Below, in pieces: positions 34,846 through 44,370 of a DNA stretch of 64,000 nt (within the stretch, counting starts at the first letter, position 1; each line of letters starts with the position of its first letter). This DNA is from an uncultured Faecalibacterium sp. (GTDB lineage Bacteria > Bacillota > Clostridia > Oscillospirales > Ruminococcaceae). The stretch spans positions 186,001-250,000 of the forward strand of contig CAKSVD010000001.1 in assembly GCA_934503275.1 (NCBI GenBank), given 5' to 3'. A program made the translations under genes and the position numbers. The notes under the pieces were generated by a model. The model was not told the origin of the DNA and ran no database searches. It saw only the letters and a program-made list of their open reading frames with translations.

Positions 34846-35726
34846 TGGAATATAAGGCGCAATATCAGGAATATCTGCGGCAGGCTACGGCTGCGCTGGA
34901 TGCCGCCAGTGCCCGTTTTCTGCCCGAGGAATCGGAAGTATGCAGAGCCGCCCGTTATAGCTTGCTGGGCGGTGGAAAGCGCATCCGCGCAATTCTGACG
35001 TTCAGCGTCTGCGATATGCTGGGCGGCGATATGCAGGCTGCTGCGCAGTTTGCGGCAGCTGTGGAGATGCTGCATTGCTACTCGTTGATCCACGACGATC
35101 TGCCCTGCATGGACAACGACGATCTGCGCAGGGGACGTCCCTCCTGCCACAAGGCCTTCAACGAGTCCACGGCGATGTTGGCCGGTGATGTGCTGCTGAC
35201 CGAGGCTTTTGAGGTGATCGCCAACGCGTCCGCTGCGCCGCAGGTCTGCGTGGCAGCTGCCCGTGCGCTGGGCGCGGGTGCGGGCAGCTGCGGCATGGTC
35301 TACGGACAGGAACTGGATCTGAAATATGAGGCACTGGCTGCCACTGAGGAGCAGCTGCGCCTCATCCACCGCAACAAGACCGGTGCGCTGATCAACGCCG
35401 CCGTTCAAATGGGTGCTGCTGCAGCCGGAGCAACGCCGCAGCAGTGCGAGATACTGGCCTCCTACGCATACGGGGTTGGGCTGGTGTTCCAGATCGTGGA
35501 TGACGTGCTGGATGTTACCAGCACCCCGGAGCAGTTGGGCAAGCCTATCGGCAGCGACAGTGAAAACGGCAAGACCACCTTCGTCACGCTATACGGAGCA
35601 GACGGTGCCATGGCGCTGGCGCAAAAGCTGAACGAGCAGATCTGCGATGATCTGCAACAGCACTTTGGCGCAAAGGCGGATTTTTTGCAGCAGTTGGCAC
35701 AACAGCTTCTGGTGCGCAAAAACTAA
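34845..35726 (+). CDS. ispA: Farnesyl/geranyl diphosphate synthase
   Basis: The product is 293 aa. The polyprenyl synthase motifs are GGGKRIRAIL, first Asp-rich motif DDLPCMDNDD, LLTEAFEVI, and second Asp-rich motif IVDDVLD. It condenses IPP with DMAPP/GPP to give C15 diphosphate for undecaprenyl phosphate and other isoprenoids. Residues before the first Asp motif (LHCYSLIHDD) fit a C15 product. It is followed by a PAP2-like gene and dxs, so two steps of isoprenoid synthesis are clustered. Confidence 0.94.
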   Translation: MEYKAQYQEYLRQATAALDAASARFLPEESEVCRAARYSLLGGGKRIRAILTFSVCDMLGGDMQAAAQFAAAVEMLHCYSLIHDDLPCMDNDDLRRGRPSCHKAFNESTAMLAGDVLLTEAFEVIANASAAPQVCVAAARALGAGAGSCGMVYGQELDLKYEALAATEEQLRLIHRNKTGALINAAVQMGAAAAGATPQQCEILASYAYGVGLVFQIVDDVLDVTSTPEQLGKPIGSDSENGKTTFVTLYGADGAMALAQKLNEQICDDLQQHFGAKADFLQQLAQQLLVRKN

Positions 35727-35744
35727 AGAAAAAGGAATACAGAT

Positions 35745-36212
35745 ATGCAGTTTATTCAAAACATCTTATCGGTCAACCAGATCTTGACCGCATCGCTCCT
35801 CAGCTGGTTCATTGCGCAGGTGTTAAAGACCATTATTAACTTTGTTCTGCTGGGTAAGTTCCAGCTAGAGCGGATGTGGGGCGATGGCGGTATGCCCAGC
35901 GCACACAGCGCGACCGTCTGCGCCATGGCCATCGTTACCGGGCGCAGCGCCGGGGTTTCCTCGCCTATTTTTGCGGTGGCCTGTGTGGTGGCTATCATCA
36001 CCATGCACGATGCCATGGGCGTCCGGCACGAGACCGGTGAGCAGGCAAAGGTGCTGAACCAGATGATCGCCCAGTGGATCGATGTGAGCGAGAAAAACGC
36101 TCCCTTTTTGCAGAATATGCACCTGAAGGAAATGGTCGGCCACACGCCGCTGCAGGTCGTGGCAGGCGTGCTGCTGGGTGCTCTGGTGGGCTTTTTGTTC
36201 CCAGTCGTGTAA
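35745..36212 (+). CDS. Divergent PAP2-family membrane protein (DUF212)
   Basis: The product is 155 aa with about four membrane helices. It has the phosphatase-like motif GGMPSAHSATVCAMA, the later MHDAMGVRHETGEQAKVLN, and a glycine-rich last helix (LLGALVGFLFPV). The family resembles acid phosphatases of the PAP2 group and may act on lipid phosphates. Its position between ispA and dxs suggests a role with isoprenyl phosphates, but no substrate is known. An AAAGGAA ribosome site precedes the ATG. Confidence 0.85.
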   Translation: MQFIQNILSVNQILTASLLSWFIAQVLKTIINFVLLGKFQLERMWGDGGMPSAHSATVCAMAIVTGRSAGVSSPIFAVACVVAIITMHDAMGVRHETGEQAKVLNQMIAQWIDVSEKNAPFLQNMHLKEMVGHTPLQVVAGVLLGALVGFLFPVV

Positions 36213-36260
36213 AAAGCGGTAGAGACGCTAAAAGTACAAACGCATAAAGGACGTGTGAAT

Positions 36261-38144
36261 ATGGAATCGTTGTTGCTGGACAAGATCGATCAGCCCAGCG
36301 ATCTTAAAAAGCTGAATGCACAGCAGGTGGAAAAGCTTTGTGCGGAGATACGGCATTTTATGCTGGAAAATATCTCCAAGACCGGTGGGCATCTGGCCTC
36401 TAATCTTGGCACTGTAGAACTGACCGTTGCACTGCACCGTGTGCTGGAAACCCCCAAGGATAAGATCGTATTTGATGTGGGGCATCAGTGCTACACCCAC
36501 AAACTGCTTACCGGACGCCGGAAGCAGTTTGCTCATTTGCGGCAGCTGGATGGTATTTCCGGCTTCCCGAACCCCCACGAAAGCGTGCACGATGCCTTTA
36601 TTGCCGGACATGGCAATACGGCGCTTTCGCTCGCCATTGGCATGGCTTGGGCAAAAAAGATCAAGCGTGAGCCCGGGCTTGTGGTGGCGGTGATCGGTGA
36701 TGGAGCCTTTACCGGCGGTATGGTGTACGAGGGCATGAACAATATCGGCGGACTGGACAACCTGCTTGTGATCCTGAACGATAACAAGATGTCCATCTCT
36801 AAGAATGTAGGTGCGCTGGCGCGGTATCTGACCCATCTGCGCACGACTACGGCCTATTATGATGCCAAGGATAATGTGCGCAGCTTTCTGGACGGCGTGC
36901 CGGTGATTGGCACACCCATGAAAAAGTCTCTGATCGGCGTTAAAACGCTGGTACGCCGCGCCATGTACCACTCCACCATGTTCGAGGATATGGGCTTTGA
37001 GTACATCGGCCCGGTGGATGGCCACAATGTGGAGGAGTTGGAGCGCACCCTGCGCTCGATCTACCAGCGGCCCGGCCCGCACTTTTTGCACGTTGTGACC
37101 AAAAAGGGTAAGGGCTATCAGCCGGCAGAGAGGAACCCGGGCAACTATCACGGCGTGTCTGCCTTTGACCCGGACGGAATGCCGGATCCGGAAGTTGCGC
37201 CCAAGGAGTCCTTCTCCACTGTGTTTGGCAAGCTGCTGGTGCAGGAGGGAACACAAAACCCGAAACTCTGTGCAATTACTGCAGCCATGAAGTACGGTAC
37301 CGGACTGCAATTCTTTGCCCACCGCCACCCGCAGCGCTTCTTTGATGTGGGCATGGCCGAGCAGCACGCAGTCACCTTTGCCGCAGGTCTTGCCAGTCAG
37401 GGAATGCTGCCGGTGGTGTGCATCTACTCCACCTTCCTGCAGCGATCCTATGACCAGATCATTCATGATGTCAACCTGTTAAAGGAGAATGTGGTCTTTG
37501 CCATCGACCGTGCCGGCTTTGTCCCTGCGGACGGCGAGACTCATCAGGGTATCTACGATGCTGCCTTCCTTAGCCAGATCGGCATTCCGGTCTATGCACC
37601 CTCTAACTACGAGGAGTTGCAATACTGGCTGCACTATTTGCTGCAGGATACGGTCTCCGGTCCGCGGGCCATCCGTTACCCTCGCGGCGGCGAGAGCGCA
37701 AGGCTGGCGCAGTATCCCTGCACAAAGCAGGACTACAACTTTTTGCGCGAGATGCCCGGGGCAGAGATCCTTCTGGTCAGTTATGCAGACGAATTGGAGG
37801 ATCTGTTGGAGGCTTCCGATAAATTGATCGAAGCATCGCTGAATGCGGATGTTTTGAAGCTTGTAAAGCTATACCCCTTTACAGATAAACTTATCGGCAC
37901 TGTGTCGAAATATAAAATCGTGCTGTTTGCAGAGGAGTGCGTTGCCGTTGGTGGAATCGGCGAACATCTGGCTTGTGCTTTGCAGCAAAAGGGCTGGAAC
38001 GGCTGCTTTTTGCACCGTGCCGTCCGCACAGCCTGCCTGCCGCACGCGATCGTTCCGCAGATCAAGCAGTGCACCGGTCTGGACGCTGAGGATATTGTGC
38101 AGGCAATCCGGGCAGCCCTTACGAAAGGAGAAAACGAGTTGTGA
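36261..38144 (+). CDS. dxs: 1-deoxy-D-xylulose-5-phosphate synthase
   Basis: The product is 627 aa and full length. It has GGHLASNLGTVELTVALH, FDVGHQCYTHKLLTGR and the thiamine diphosphate motif GDGAFTGGMVYEGMNN. EQHAVTFAAGLA, DRAGFVPADGETHQG and RYPRGG follow in the C-half. It makes DXP from pyruvate and glyceraldehyde-3-phosphate, the first MEP-pathway step, and needs thiamine diphosphate, whose final kinase ThiN is also in this window. ATG 36261 is preferred over GTG 36255 because of spacing from AAAGG. It overlaps tlyA (GTGA). Confidence 0.96.
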   Translation: MESLLLDKIDQPSDLKKLNAQQVEKLCAEIRHFMLENISKTGGHLASNLGTVELTVALHRVLETPKDKIVFDVGHQCYTHKLLTGRRKQFAHLRQLDGISGFPNPHESVHDAFIAGHGNTALSLAIGMAWAKKIKREPGLVVAVIGDGAFTGGMVYEGMNNIGGLDNLLVILNDNKMSISKNVGALARYLTHLRTTTAYYDAKDNVRSFLDGVPVIGTPMKKSLIGVKTLVRRAMYHSTMFEDMGFEYIGPVDGHNVEELERTLRSIYQRPGPHFLHVVTKKGKGYQPAERNPGNYHGVSAFDPDGMPDPEVAPKESFSTVFGKLLVQEGTQNPKLCAITAAMKYGTGLQFFAHRHPQRFFDVGMAEQHAVTFAAGLASQGMLPVVCIYSTFLQRSYDQIIHDVNLLKENVVFAIDRAGFVPADGETHQGIYDAAFLSQIGIPVYAPSNYEELQYWLHYLLQDTVSGPRAIRYPRGGESARLAQYPCTKQDYNFLREMPGAEILLVSYADELEDLLEASDKLIEASLNADVLKLVKLYPFTDKLIGTVSKYKIVLFAEECVAVGGIGEHLACALQQKGWNGCFLHRAVRTACLPHAIVPQIKQCTGLDAEDIVQAIRAALTKGENEL

Positions 38145-38944
38145 AAATTCGGTTGGATCAATACCTTGTGCAGAACGGCCTTGTGCAGAGCCGGGAGCGC
38201 GCCAAGGCTCTTATTATGGCCGGTGTGGTTTTTGTCAATCAGCAAAAGGTGGACAAGGCCGGCGAGATGATCAAAGAGGACGCCGTGGTCGAGGTTCGCG
38301 GCCACGATATCGGCTATGTCAGCCGCGGCGGCTTAAAGCTGGAAAAGGCTATGAAGTGCTTCCCGCTCACCCCCAACGGCAAGGTCTGCATGGACATCGG
38401 TGCGTCCACCGGCGGCTTTACCGATTGTATGCTGCAAAATGGTGCAGTGAAGGTGTACGCTGTGGATGTTGGCTACGGTCAGCTGGCATGGAGCCTGCGG
38501 ACGGATGAGCGTGTGGTGAACATGGAGCGCACGAACATCCGCTATGTCACACCGGAGGATCTGGCAGAACCTATTGAATTTTTCAGTGTGGATGTTTCCT
38601 TTATTTCTCTGCATCATATCTTCCCGGTAGCGCAGCGCATCACCACCCCGGACGCCATGGGCGTCTGTCTGGTGAAGCCGCAGTTCGAGGCAGGCCGCGA
38701 AAAGGTGGGCAAGAATGGCGTGGTACGCGACCCCGCCGTGCATCGTGAGGTGCTGCACAATGCCATGTCTTATGCTGCGGAGAACGGCTTCGTGGTGCGC
38801 GGGCTGGATTACAGCCCGGTCAAGGGGCCGGAAGGCAATATCGAGTACCTGATGTTTGTGCAGAAGAGTGACCAGCCCGCAGTGCTGGATGACGAAGCCG
38901 CCGCACAGGTGGTGGCAGCAAGCCACACCACGCTGGATCGTTAA
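38141..38944 (+). CDS. tlyA: TlyA-family rRNA methyltransferase (YqxC)
   Basis: The product is 267 aa. An N-terminal S4 RNA-binding domain (IRLDQYLVQNGLVQSRERAKALIMAG) is followed by a Rossmann methyltransferase with DIGASTGGFTDCMLQNGA, VDVGYGQLAW and LVKPQFEAG. Characterised TlyA enzymes 2'-O-methylate 16S and/or 23S rRNA. The start is GTG, overlapping the dxs stop. The dxs-yqxC-nadK-argR-recN order matches Bacillus exactly. Confidence 0.92.
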   Translation: MKIRLDQYLVQNGLVQSRERAKALIMAGVVFVNQQKVDKAGEMIKEDAVVEVRGHDIGYVSRGGLKLEKAMKCFPLTPNGKVCMDIGASTGGFTDCMLQNGAVKVYAVDVGYGQLAWSLRTDERVVNMERTNIRYVTPEDLAEPIEFFSVDVSFISLHHIFPVAQRITTPDAMGVCLVKPQFEAGREKVGKNGVVRDPAVHREVLHNAMSYAAENGFVVRGLDYSPVKGPEGNIEYLMFVQKSDQPAVLDDEAAAQVVAASHTTLDR

Positions 38945-38974
38945 GACCCAGCCATCAGCAAAGGAGAAGCCGGT

Positions 38975-39826
38975 ATGACGATCTACATTTCGCCCAATCC
39001 GGGCAAGACCTCCGCCAGCGAGATCGCGCTGCGTGCGGCGCAGATCCTGCTGACCCACAGCGCAACTGTACTGATGAGCGATGCTCTGCGGGAAAGCTGC
39101 AGCACGGCAGGGGTCATTTACCTGCCACTGGAGCAGTGTCTGGAGCGTACGGACGTCATTCTGACCATCGGCGGGGACGGCACCATCCTGCACGAAGCAA
39201 ATCTTTCGCTCCGGTATGCAAAACCCATCCTCGGCATCAATCTGGGACGCTGCGGCTTTCTGGCCACCTGCGAGATCGGCGAAATGGAAACAAAGCTGGC
39301 TGCTGTGGCGCGGGGCGATTTCCAGCTGGACAACCGGATGCTTTTATATGCCCGAGTACTGGGTCAGGACGGCTGGGAGGGTCACGCTCTCAACGATGTG
39401 GTGGTGACCAAAGGGCGCTTGCAGCAGGCCATCGATTTCAGCATTTACTGCGATGATATTCTGGTAGAGCACTACCGGGGCGATGGCGTCATTGTTGCGA
39501 CCCCCACCGGCTCTACGGCCTACTCGCTGGCAGCCGGCGGCCCGATCCTGGATTCTCAGACCAAGGGCGTTGTGGTGACCCCCATCTGTCCCCACAGTCT
39601 GGCCAGCCCGGCCATGGTGTTTGCGCAGGAGCGCAAGCTGAATGTCTGTGTGGGGCAGGTAGCAGACGATGAAGTGTTTATCAGCTGTGACGGCGGTATC
39701 GGTTATCCCCTCAAGGCAGGTGCTACCGCAGAGATCCGTCTGTCCGATCAGAACGTCAAGCTTATCACCTTTGGGCGGGCAGACCAGTTTCAGGCCATTG
39801 ACCAGAAGCTGCGCAAAAGACAATAA
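38975..39826 (+). CDS. nadK: NAD kinase
   Basis: The product is 283 aa. It has the catalytic GGDGTILHEAN, the NAD-binding NLGRCGFLATCE, LNDVVVTKG and TPTGSTAYSLAAGGPI. It phosphorylates NAD to NADP in the cytoplasm. An AAAGGAG ribosome site precedes the ATG. It lies between tlyA and argR. Confidence 0.95.
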   Translation: MTIYISPNPGKTSASEIALRAAQILLTHSATVLMSDALRESCSTAGVIYLPLEQCLERTDVILTIGGDGTILHEANLSLRYAKPILGINLGRCGFLATCEIGEMETKLAAVARGDFQLDNRMLLYARVLGQDGWEGHALNDVVVTKGRLQQAIDFSIYCDDILVEHYRGDGVIVATPTGSTAYSLAAGGPILDSQTKGVVVTPICPHSLASPAMVFAQERKLNVCVGQVADDEVFISCDGGIGYPLKAGATAEIRLSDQNVKLITFGRADQFQAIDQKLRKRQ

Positions 39827-39846
39827 CACGGGAGGCGATTTTTAAG

Positions 39847-40335
39847 ATGGCACGCAGCCGCAAAGAAGATACAAAAACAAAAGCGGAACGCTTGCAGACG
39901 ATCCTGCGTCTTGTGCAGGAGCATCCCATCAGCCGACAGGAGGTGCTGCTGGAGCACCTGCGGAACGAAGGCTTTGAGGTAACGCAGGCCACCGTTTCCC
40001 GCGATATCCGGGAGTTGTGCCTTGTAAAGGCAGCCACTACCGAGGGTTACCGCTATGTTTCCAGCCGGAACGAAAGCTTCAACCCCAAAACCCAAGGACG
40101 CTTTGAGACCATCTTTCATGAGTCCGTTCTGGGGGTGGATTACGCCGGGCACGTTGTGCTGGTAAAATGCTATTCCGGCATGGCAAATGCCGCCTGCGAG
40201 GTTTTTGACGCCTTGCAGTGGAAAAACGTTGTCGGCACCCTTTCCGGTGACGACACCTTCTTAATTGTTGCGCGCTCGGAGCGCGATGCCAAAACCATTT
40301 GTTCGGAGTTGACCCGCTATGTGGGGCAGAGATGA
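39847..40335 (+). CDS. argR: Arginine repressor ArgR/AhrC
   Basis: The product is 162 aa. The N-terminal winged HTH contains the signature EVTQATVSRDIRELCLVKA. The C-terminal hexamerisation and arginine-binding domain has GMANAACEVFDALQWKNVVGTLSGDDTFLIV (the GDDT part is conserved). It represses arginine synthesis and activates catabolism. GGGAGG precedes the ATG. No arg genes are in the window; the position before recN is syntenic. Confidence 0.94.
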   Translation: MARSRKEDTKTKAERLQTILRLVQEHPISRQEVLLEHLRNEGFEVTQATVSRDIRELCLVKAATTEGYRYVSSRNESFNPKTQGRFETIFHESVLGVDYAGHVVLVKCYSGMANAACEVFDALQWKNVVGTLSGDDTFLIVARSERDAKTICSELTRYVGQR

Positions 40336-40353
40336 CAGTAGGAGAACGAAGCC

Positions 40354-42024
40354 ATGCTGAGCAGCCTGCAAATTGAAAATGTTGCCGTGATCCAGAAGGC
40401 AGAGGTTCACTTTGAGCCGGGGCTGAACGTACTGACCGGTGAGACCGGCGCGGGCAAATCTATCCTGATAGATTCCATCAATGCGATCCTTGGCAACCGC
40501 ACCTCTAAAGACTTGGTGCGCACCGGAGCTGCAAAGGCGGTGATCCGTGCCGCTTTTGAGCAGGTGCCGTCTGCGGTGCTGGATAAGTTGGAACAGTCCG
40601 GCTACGAGCGCTCGGAGGCGCTGCTGCTCAGCCGCGAGATCACCGCCGAGGGCAAGAGCAGCTGCCGCATCAACGGAATGCCGGCCACGGCAGCCGTTCT
40701 GCGGGAGTTGTGCGGCGGACTGATCAATATCAACGGCCAGCACGATTCTGTGGGTCTGCTCAACCCGGCACACCATCTGGGGATTCTGGATGATTACGCG
40801 CAGAACCGTACTATTTTTCAGGAATACTATGCCCTGTACCGGGAACTGGTGCGGGTCAAGCGGGAACTGGATGCTCTGATCACCGATGAGGCTGAAAAGC
40901 AGCGCAAGATCGACCTGCTGCAGTATCAGGTGCAGGAGATCGAGGACGCCGGGCTGACTGCCGGCGAGGAGCAGGCTCTGGAAAACCGCCGGAAGGTGCT
41001 GTCCAATGCGTCTGCCATCCGGGACCGTCTGGCGCAAAGCTATGCGCTGCTTTCCGGAAGCGATGATGCCGCAGGTGCTGTGGATCTGCTGGGAGAAGCT
41101 TCCAATGCGGTGGATACCGCTGCGCAGCTGGACCCTGCACTTGCAACCGCCGCCGGGCAGCTGCTGGACTTATACTATAACGCCAAGGAGGTGGCCGCAG
41201 ATCTGATTGGGCGGCTGGATGCCTACGACACCAACGATGCCGAACTGGACGAGGTGGAGCAGCGGCTGGATCTCTTGTACCGGCTGAAGCGCAAGTACGG
41301 CAGCACGGTGGAGGATGTGATCGCTTTTGGGCAGAAAGCCCGGGAGGAACTGGACAACATCCAGCATTCCCAGCAGCGCTATGATGCTTTGCAGGCGGAA
41401 AAGCTGCGTCTTTACGCAAAAGCGCGGGAAAAGGCAGAGGTGCTGACCCAGACCCGGCTGAAGGCCTTTGAGGAACTGAATACCCGCATTTCCGGCACGC
41501 TGGACTTTTTGAATATGCCGGGTGTGCGTATGACCTTGCGGCACACCCGCGGCCCGCTGGCTAGCCATGGACAGGACAGCGTTGAATTTTACATCTCAAC
41601 AAACCCCGGTGAAGCGCCCAAGCCGCTGGCCAAGATCGCGTCCGGCGGTGAACTGAGCCGCATCACCCTTGCTATCAAGAACGCAATGGCCGATAAGGAC
41701 GCTGTGCCTACTGTGATCTACGATGAGATCGACAGCGGCGTGTCCGGTAAGGCAGCCGGACGCATTGGTGAGGTGCTGCGTCAGAGTGCGCATGGGCATC
41801 AGATCCTGTGCATCACCCATACGGCGCAGATCGCAGCACTGGCCGATTGTCATCTGCTCATCCAGAAAAACGTGTCCAACGAGCGCACCTATACCGAGAT
41901 TCATCCGCTGGATGAAAATGGCCGTGTAGAGGCATTGGCGCGCCTCATCTCCGGTGACCATGTCACCGAACTTTCCCGTGCCAATGCACGGGAAATGCTG
42001 CAGGAACGCAAGCACAGCAACTGA
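40354..42024 (+). CDS. recN: DNA repair protein RecN
   Basis: The product is 556 aa, SMC-like. Walker A GETGAGKSILIDSI is near the N-terminus, long coiled coils span about 150-370, and the signature KIASGGELSRITLAIKNAM is followed by Walker B TVIYDEIDSGVSG and the TAQIAA segment. It acts early at double-strand breaks. GGAG precedes the ATG. The next transcription unit, tyrS, starts only about 25 nt beyond its stop. Confidence 0.95.
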   Translation: MLSSLQIENVAVIQKAEVHFEPGLNVLTGETGAGKSILIDSINAILGNRTSKDLVRTGAAKAVIRAAFEQVPSAVLDKLEQSGYERSEALLLSREITAEGKSSCRINGMPATAAVLRELCGGLININGQHDSVGLLNPAHHLGILDDYAQNRTIFQEYYALYRELVRVKRELDALITDEAEKQRKIDLLQYQVQEIEDAGLTAGEEQALENRRKVLSNASAIRDRLAQSYALLSGSDDAAGAVDLLGEASNAVDTAAQLDPALATAAGQLLDLYYNAKEVAADLIGRLDAYDTNDAELDEVEQRLDLLYRLKRKYGSTVEDVIAFGQKAREELDNIQHSQQRYDALQAEKLRLYAKAREKAEVLTQTRLKAFEELNTRISGTLDFLNMPGVRMTLRHTRGPLASHGQDSVEFYISTNPGEAPKPLAKIASGGELSRITLAIKNAMADKDAVPTVIYDEIDSGVSGKAAGRIGEVLRQSAHGHQILCITHTAQIAALADCHLLIQKNVSNERTYTEIHPLDENGRVEALARLISGDHVTELSRANAREMLQERKHSN

Positions 42025-42049
42025 TTTTCTTTTGCCGAAAGGCCAACTC

Positions 42050-42078
42050 TTGACAATGTGGCGGTCTTGTGATAGAGT
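42050..42078 (+). promoter_or_regulatory. Promoter of the tyrS T-box transcript
   Basis: Consensus TTGACA (42050-42055), a 17-nt spacer and TAGAGT (42073-42078). Confidence 0.75.
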
Positions 42079-42084
42079 AGACAA

Positions 42085-42371
42085 TGTTAATGGCGATGAA
42101 GGGAACAAGTACCTTGAAGCGTTCTGTCCAGAGAAGTCCCGGTTGGTGCAAGGGATCACAGAACGGCAGGGGAAATACCTCCCGGAGCTGCAGGCTGAAT
42201 GCGTAAAGCTAGTAGGCTGTGCCGCGTGCGAGCGTTAAAGACGCAGGAGTGTCACTCTACTCTGGGGTGTGCACTCGTAAGGCCGCTTCCGTGAGGAAAC
42301 GGCAAACAGAGGTGGTACCGCGAAGTTATCTCGCCCTCTGCCAAATTTATTTTTGGCAGAGGGCGTTTTTG
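42085..42371 (+). promoter_or_regulatory. Tyrosine T-box riboswitch controlling tyrS
   Basis: Stem I begins near 42093 with an AGUA-type motif (ACAAGTACCTTG). Its arms include GTTCTGT (42121-42127) and ACAGAAC (42157-42163). The likely specifier is UAC (42176-42178), inside GGGGAAATACCTCCCGGAGC, and reads Tyr. The T-box core AGAGGTGGTACCGCG is at 42308-42322. The competing terminator pairs CGCCCTCTGCCAAA (42332-42345) with TTTGGCAGAGGGCG (42352-42365), followed by five T. Uncharged tRNA-Tyr should favour read-through into tyrS. Confidence 0.92.
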
Positions 42372-42404
42372 TTTCCTCTGCCCCAAAAACAGGAGGTTTT
42401 TTCC

Positions 42405-43625
42405 ATGACGCTGTACGAAGAACTGAAAGCCCGTGGTCTGGTAGCACAGATCACGGATGAGGAGATCATCGACCTGATCAACAACGGCAAGGCTACCTTT
42501 TACATCGGCTTTGACTGCACTGCCGATAGCCTGACCGCCGGCCATTTTCTGGCGCTGACCCTGATGAAGCGCCTGCAGCTGGCAGGCAACAAGCCCATTG
42601 CCCTGATTGGCGGCGGCACTACCATGATCGGCGACCCCTCCGGCCGCACCGATATGCGCAAGATGCTGACCAAGGACGATATTGCCCACAATGCTGCCTG
42701 CTTTAAAAAGCAGATGGAGAAGTTCATCGATTTCTCCGAGGGCAAGGCTCTGATGGTGAATAACGCCGACTGGCTGCTGGATCTGAACTACGTTGAGTTG
42801 CTGCGCGAGGTGGGTGCCTGCTTCTCCGTGAACAATATGCTGCGCGCCGAGTGCTACAAGCAGCGCATGGAGAAGGGGCTGTCCTTCCTTGAATTCAACT
42901 ACATGATCATGCAGAGCTATGACTTCTACTATATGTTCCAGCACTACGGCTGCAATATGCAGTTCGGTGGCGACGACCAGTGGAGCAATATGCTGGGCGG
43001 CACCGAGTTGATCCGCCGCAAGCTGGGCAAGGATGCCTATGCGATGACCGTGACCCTGCTGACCGACTCTCAGGGCAAGAAGATGGGCAAGACCGCCGGC
43101 AACGCTGTCTGGCTGGACCCCAACAAGACCAGCCCCTTCGAGTTCTACCAGTACTGGCGCAACGTGGGCGATGCCGATGTGATGAAGTGCATCCGGATGC
43201 TCACCTTCCTGCCGCTGGAGCAGATCGACGAGATGAGCACCTGGCAGGATCAGCGCCTGAACGAGGCCAAGGAGATCCTTGCCTACGAGATGACCAGCAT
43301 GGTGCATGGCAAGGAAGAGGCCGAGAAGGCTCAGAATGCTGCCCGCGCACTGTTCAGCGGCAACGCAATGGATACTGAACATATGCCCAGCACCCAGCTG
43401 ACCGAGGCTGACCTGACCGACGGCGCTATCGGCATCCTGACCCTGATGGTCAAGGCCGGTCTGGCTGCGTCCAACGGCGAGGCTCGCCGTCTGGTGGTAC
43501 AGGGCGGTGTGTTGGCAGACGGCGAAAAGGTCGCTGCTCCCACCGTCAGCTTTACCGCAGAGCAGCTGGCCAAGGGCATCGTTATCAAGAAGGGCAAAAA
43601 GATCTACCACAAGGTAACGCTGTAA
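42405..43625 (+). CDS. tyrS: Tyrosyl-tRNA synthetase
   Basis: The product is 406 aa. It has a class I core with the HIGH-like segment TAGHFLAL, the tyrosine-pocket region FIDFSEGKALMVNNADW, GGDDQWSNMLGG and the KMSKS-equivalent KKMGKTAGNAVWL. A C-terminal S4 domain (about 340-406) ends KKIYHKVTL. The ATG at 42405 follows AGGAGG; the longer upstream frame runs through the T-box RNA and is not coding. Expression is controlled by the leader. Confidence 0.97.
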   Translation: MTLYEELKARGLVAQITDEEIIDLINNGKATFYIGFDCTADSLTAGHFLALTLMKRLQLAGNKPIALIGGGTTMIGDPSGRTDMRKMLTKDDIAHNAACFKKQMEKFIDFSEGKALMVNNADWLLDLNYVELLREVGACFSVNNMLRAECYKQRMEKGLSFLEFNYMIMQSYDFYYMFQHYGCNMQFGGDDQWSNMLGGTELIRRKLGKDAYAMTVTLLTDSQGKKMGKTAGNAVWLDPNKTSPFEFYQYWRNVGDADVMKCIRMLTFLPLEQIDEMSTWQDQRLNEAKEILAYEMTSMVHGKEEAEKAQNAARALFSGNAMDTEHMPSTQLTEADLTDGAIGILTLMVKAGLAASNGEARRLVVQGGVLADGEKVAAPTVSFTAEQLAKGIVIKKGKKIYHKVTL

Positions 43626-43642
43626 AAAGCATTATAAAATTT

Positions 43643-43683
43643 ATGGGCCAGAAACGTCCGTAGGCGTTTCTGGCCCATTTTTT
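43643..43683 (+). terminator. Bidirectional terminator between tyrS and the EIIA gene
   Basis: ATGGGCCAGAAACG (43643-43656) pairs with CGTTTCTGGCCCAT (43664-43677). A T-run follows on the plus strand and an A-rich flank precedes it, so it can serve both convergent transcripts. Confidence 0.88.
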
Positions 43684-44254
43684 ACATTTTGGCGCGTAAC
43701 AGCCGCTGTCCGGCTGTTATCCGGCCGGAGAGCAAAGGCTCTACCTGTGCAAACCGGCTGCTGTTGGTCACGATCACAGGGGTGGTCAGCGCGTAGCCTG
43801 CCGCTGCGATGGCTTGGAGATCGAATCGGAAAAGCAGCTGTCCCTTCTGCACATGATCGCCAGCCTGTACAAACAACTCGTAGCCTTTGCCCTTCGACTC
43901 CACCGTGTCCATGCCAACATGGATGAGTACCTCCAACCCATTGTCGCACAGCAGACTGACAGCGTGATGGGTCTTGGCGATCTTTTTTACGATGCCGTCT
44001 GCGGGCGCTACCACCTCGCCGCAGCTTGGCTCGATGGCGCAGCCCTTGCCCAGCACCTCACTGGAGAATACCGGGTCCTTGATCCGAGTCAGTGCGCGGA
44101 TACGTCCGGTGACCGGCGCATAAAGCAGCTGCCCACTCTCCGCAGACGTAGCATCCGTTGCAGTATCCTTCGGGGCAAGCGACGGCGCGTTTATCTCAAA
44201 ATGTGCCAGCAGCCGCTGCCGGATGCTGTGTATGAGAGTTGCGGGATCTTTCAT
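43682..44254 (-). CDS. PTS glucose-type EIIA protein
   Basis: The product is 190 aa. The C-terminal 150 residues are an EIIA-Glc domain with APVTGRIRAL, the His-containing KTHHAVSLL and the phosphorylation-site segment LIHVGMDTVESKGKG. The first 40 residues are a poorly conserved extension. It receives phosphate from HPr and passes it to an EIIB/EIIC partner encoded elsewhere, or acts as a regulator. It is last in a minus-strand series and has its own AAGGAAA ribosome site. Confidence 0.88.
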   Translation of the reverse strand: MKDPATLIHSIRQRLLAHFEINAPSLAPKDTATDATSAESGQLLYAPVTGRIRALTRIKDPVFSSEVLGKGCAIEPSCGEVVAPADGIVKKIAKTHHAVSLLCDNGLEVLIHVGMDTVESKGKGYELFVQAGDHVQKGQLLFRFDLQAIAAAGYALTTPVIVTNSSRFAQVEPLLSGRITAGQRLLRAKM

Positions 44255-44370
44255 TCCGGTTTCCTTCTTTCGGCAGGGGAACTGCCATGGCGGTGTTTTT
44301 CTTGTCTCTACGCATTCCGCAAAAACAGGGCCGAAAGGGAAGCTGCCCCTCCGGCCCCGACTGATTGCTG

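Noticed and set aside
42219..42404. N-terminal extension of tyrS
   Set aside because: The extension runs through the T-box RNA and terminator. The AGGAGG and all synthetase homology begin at 42405.
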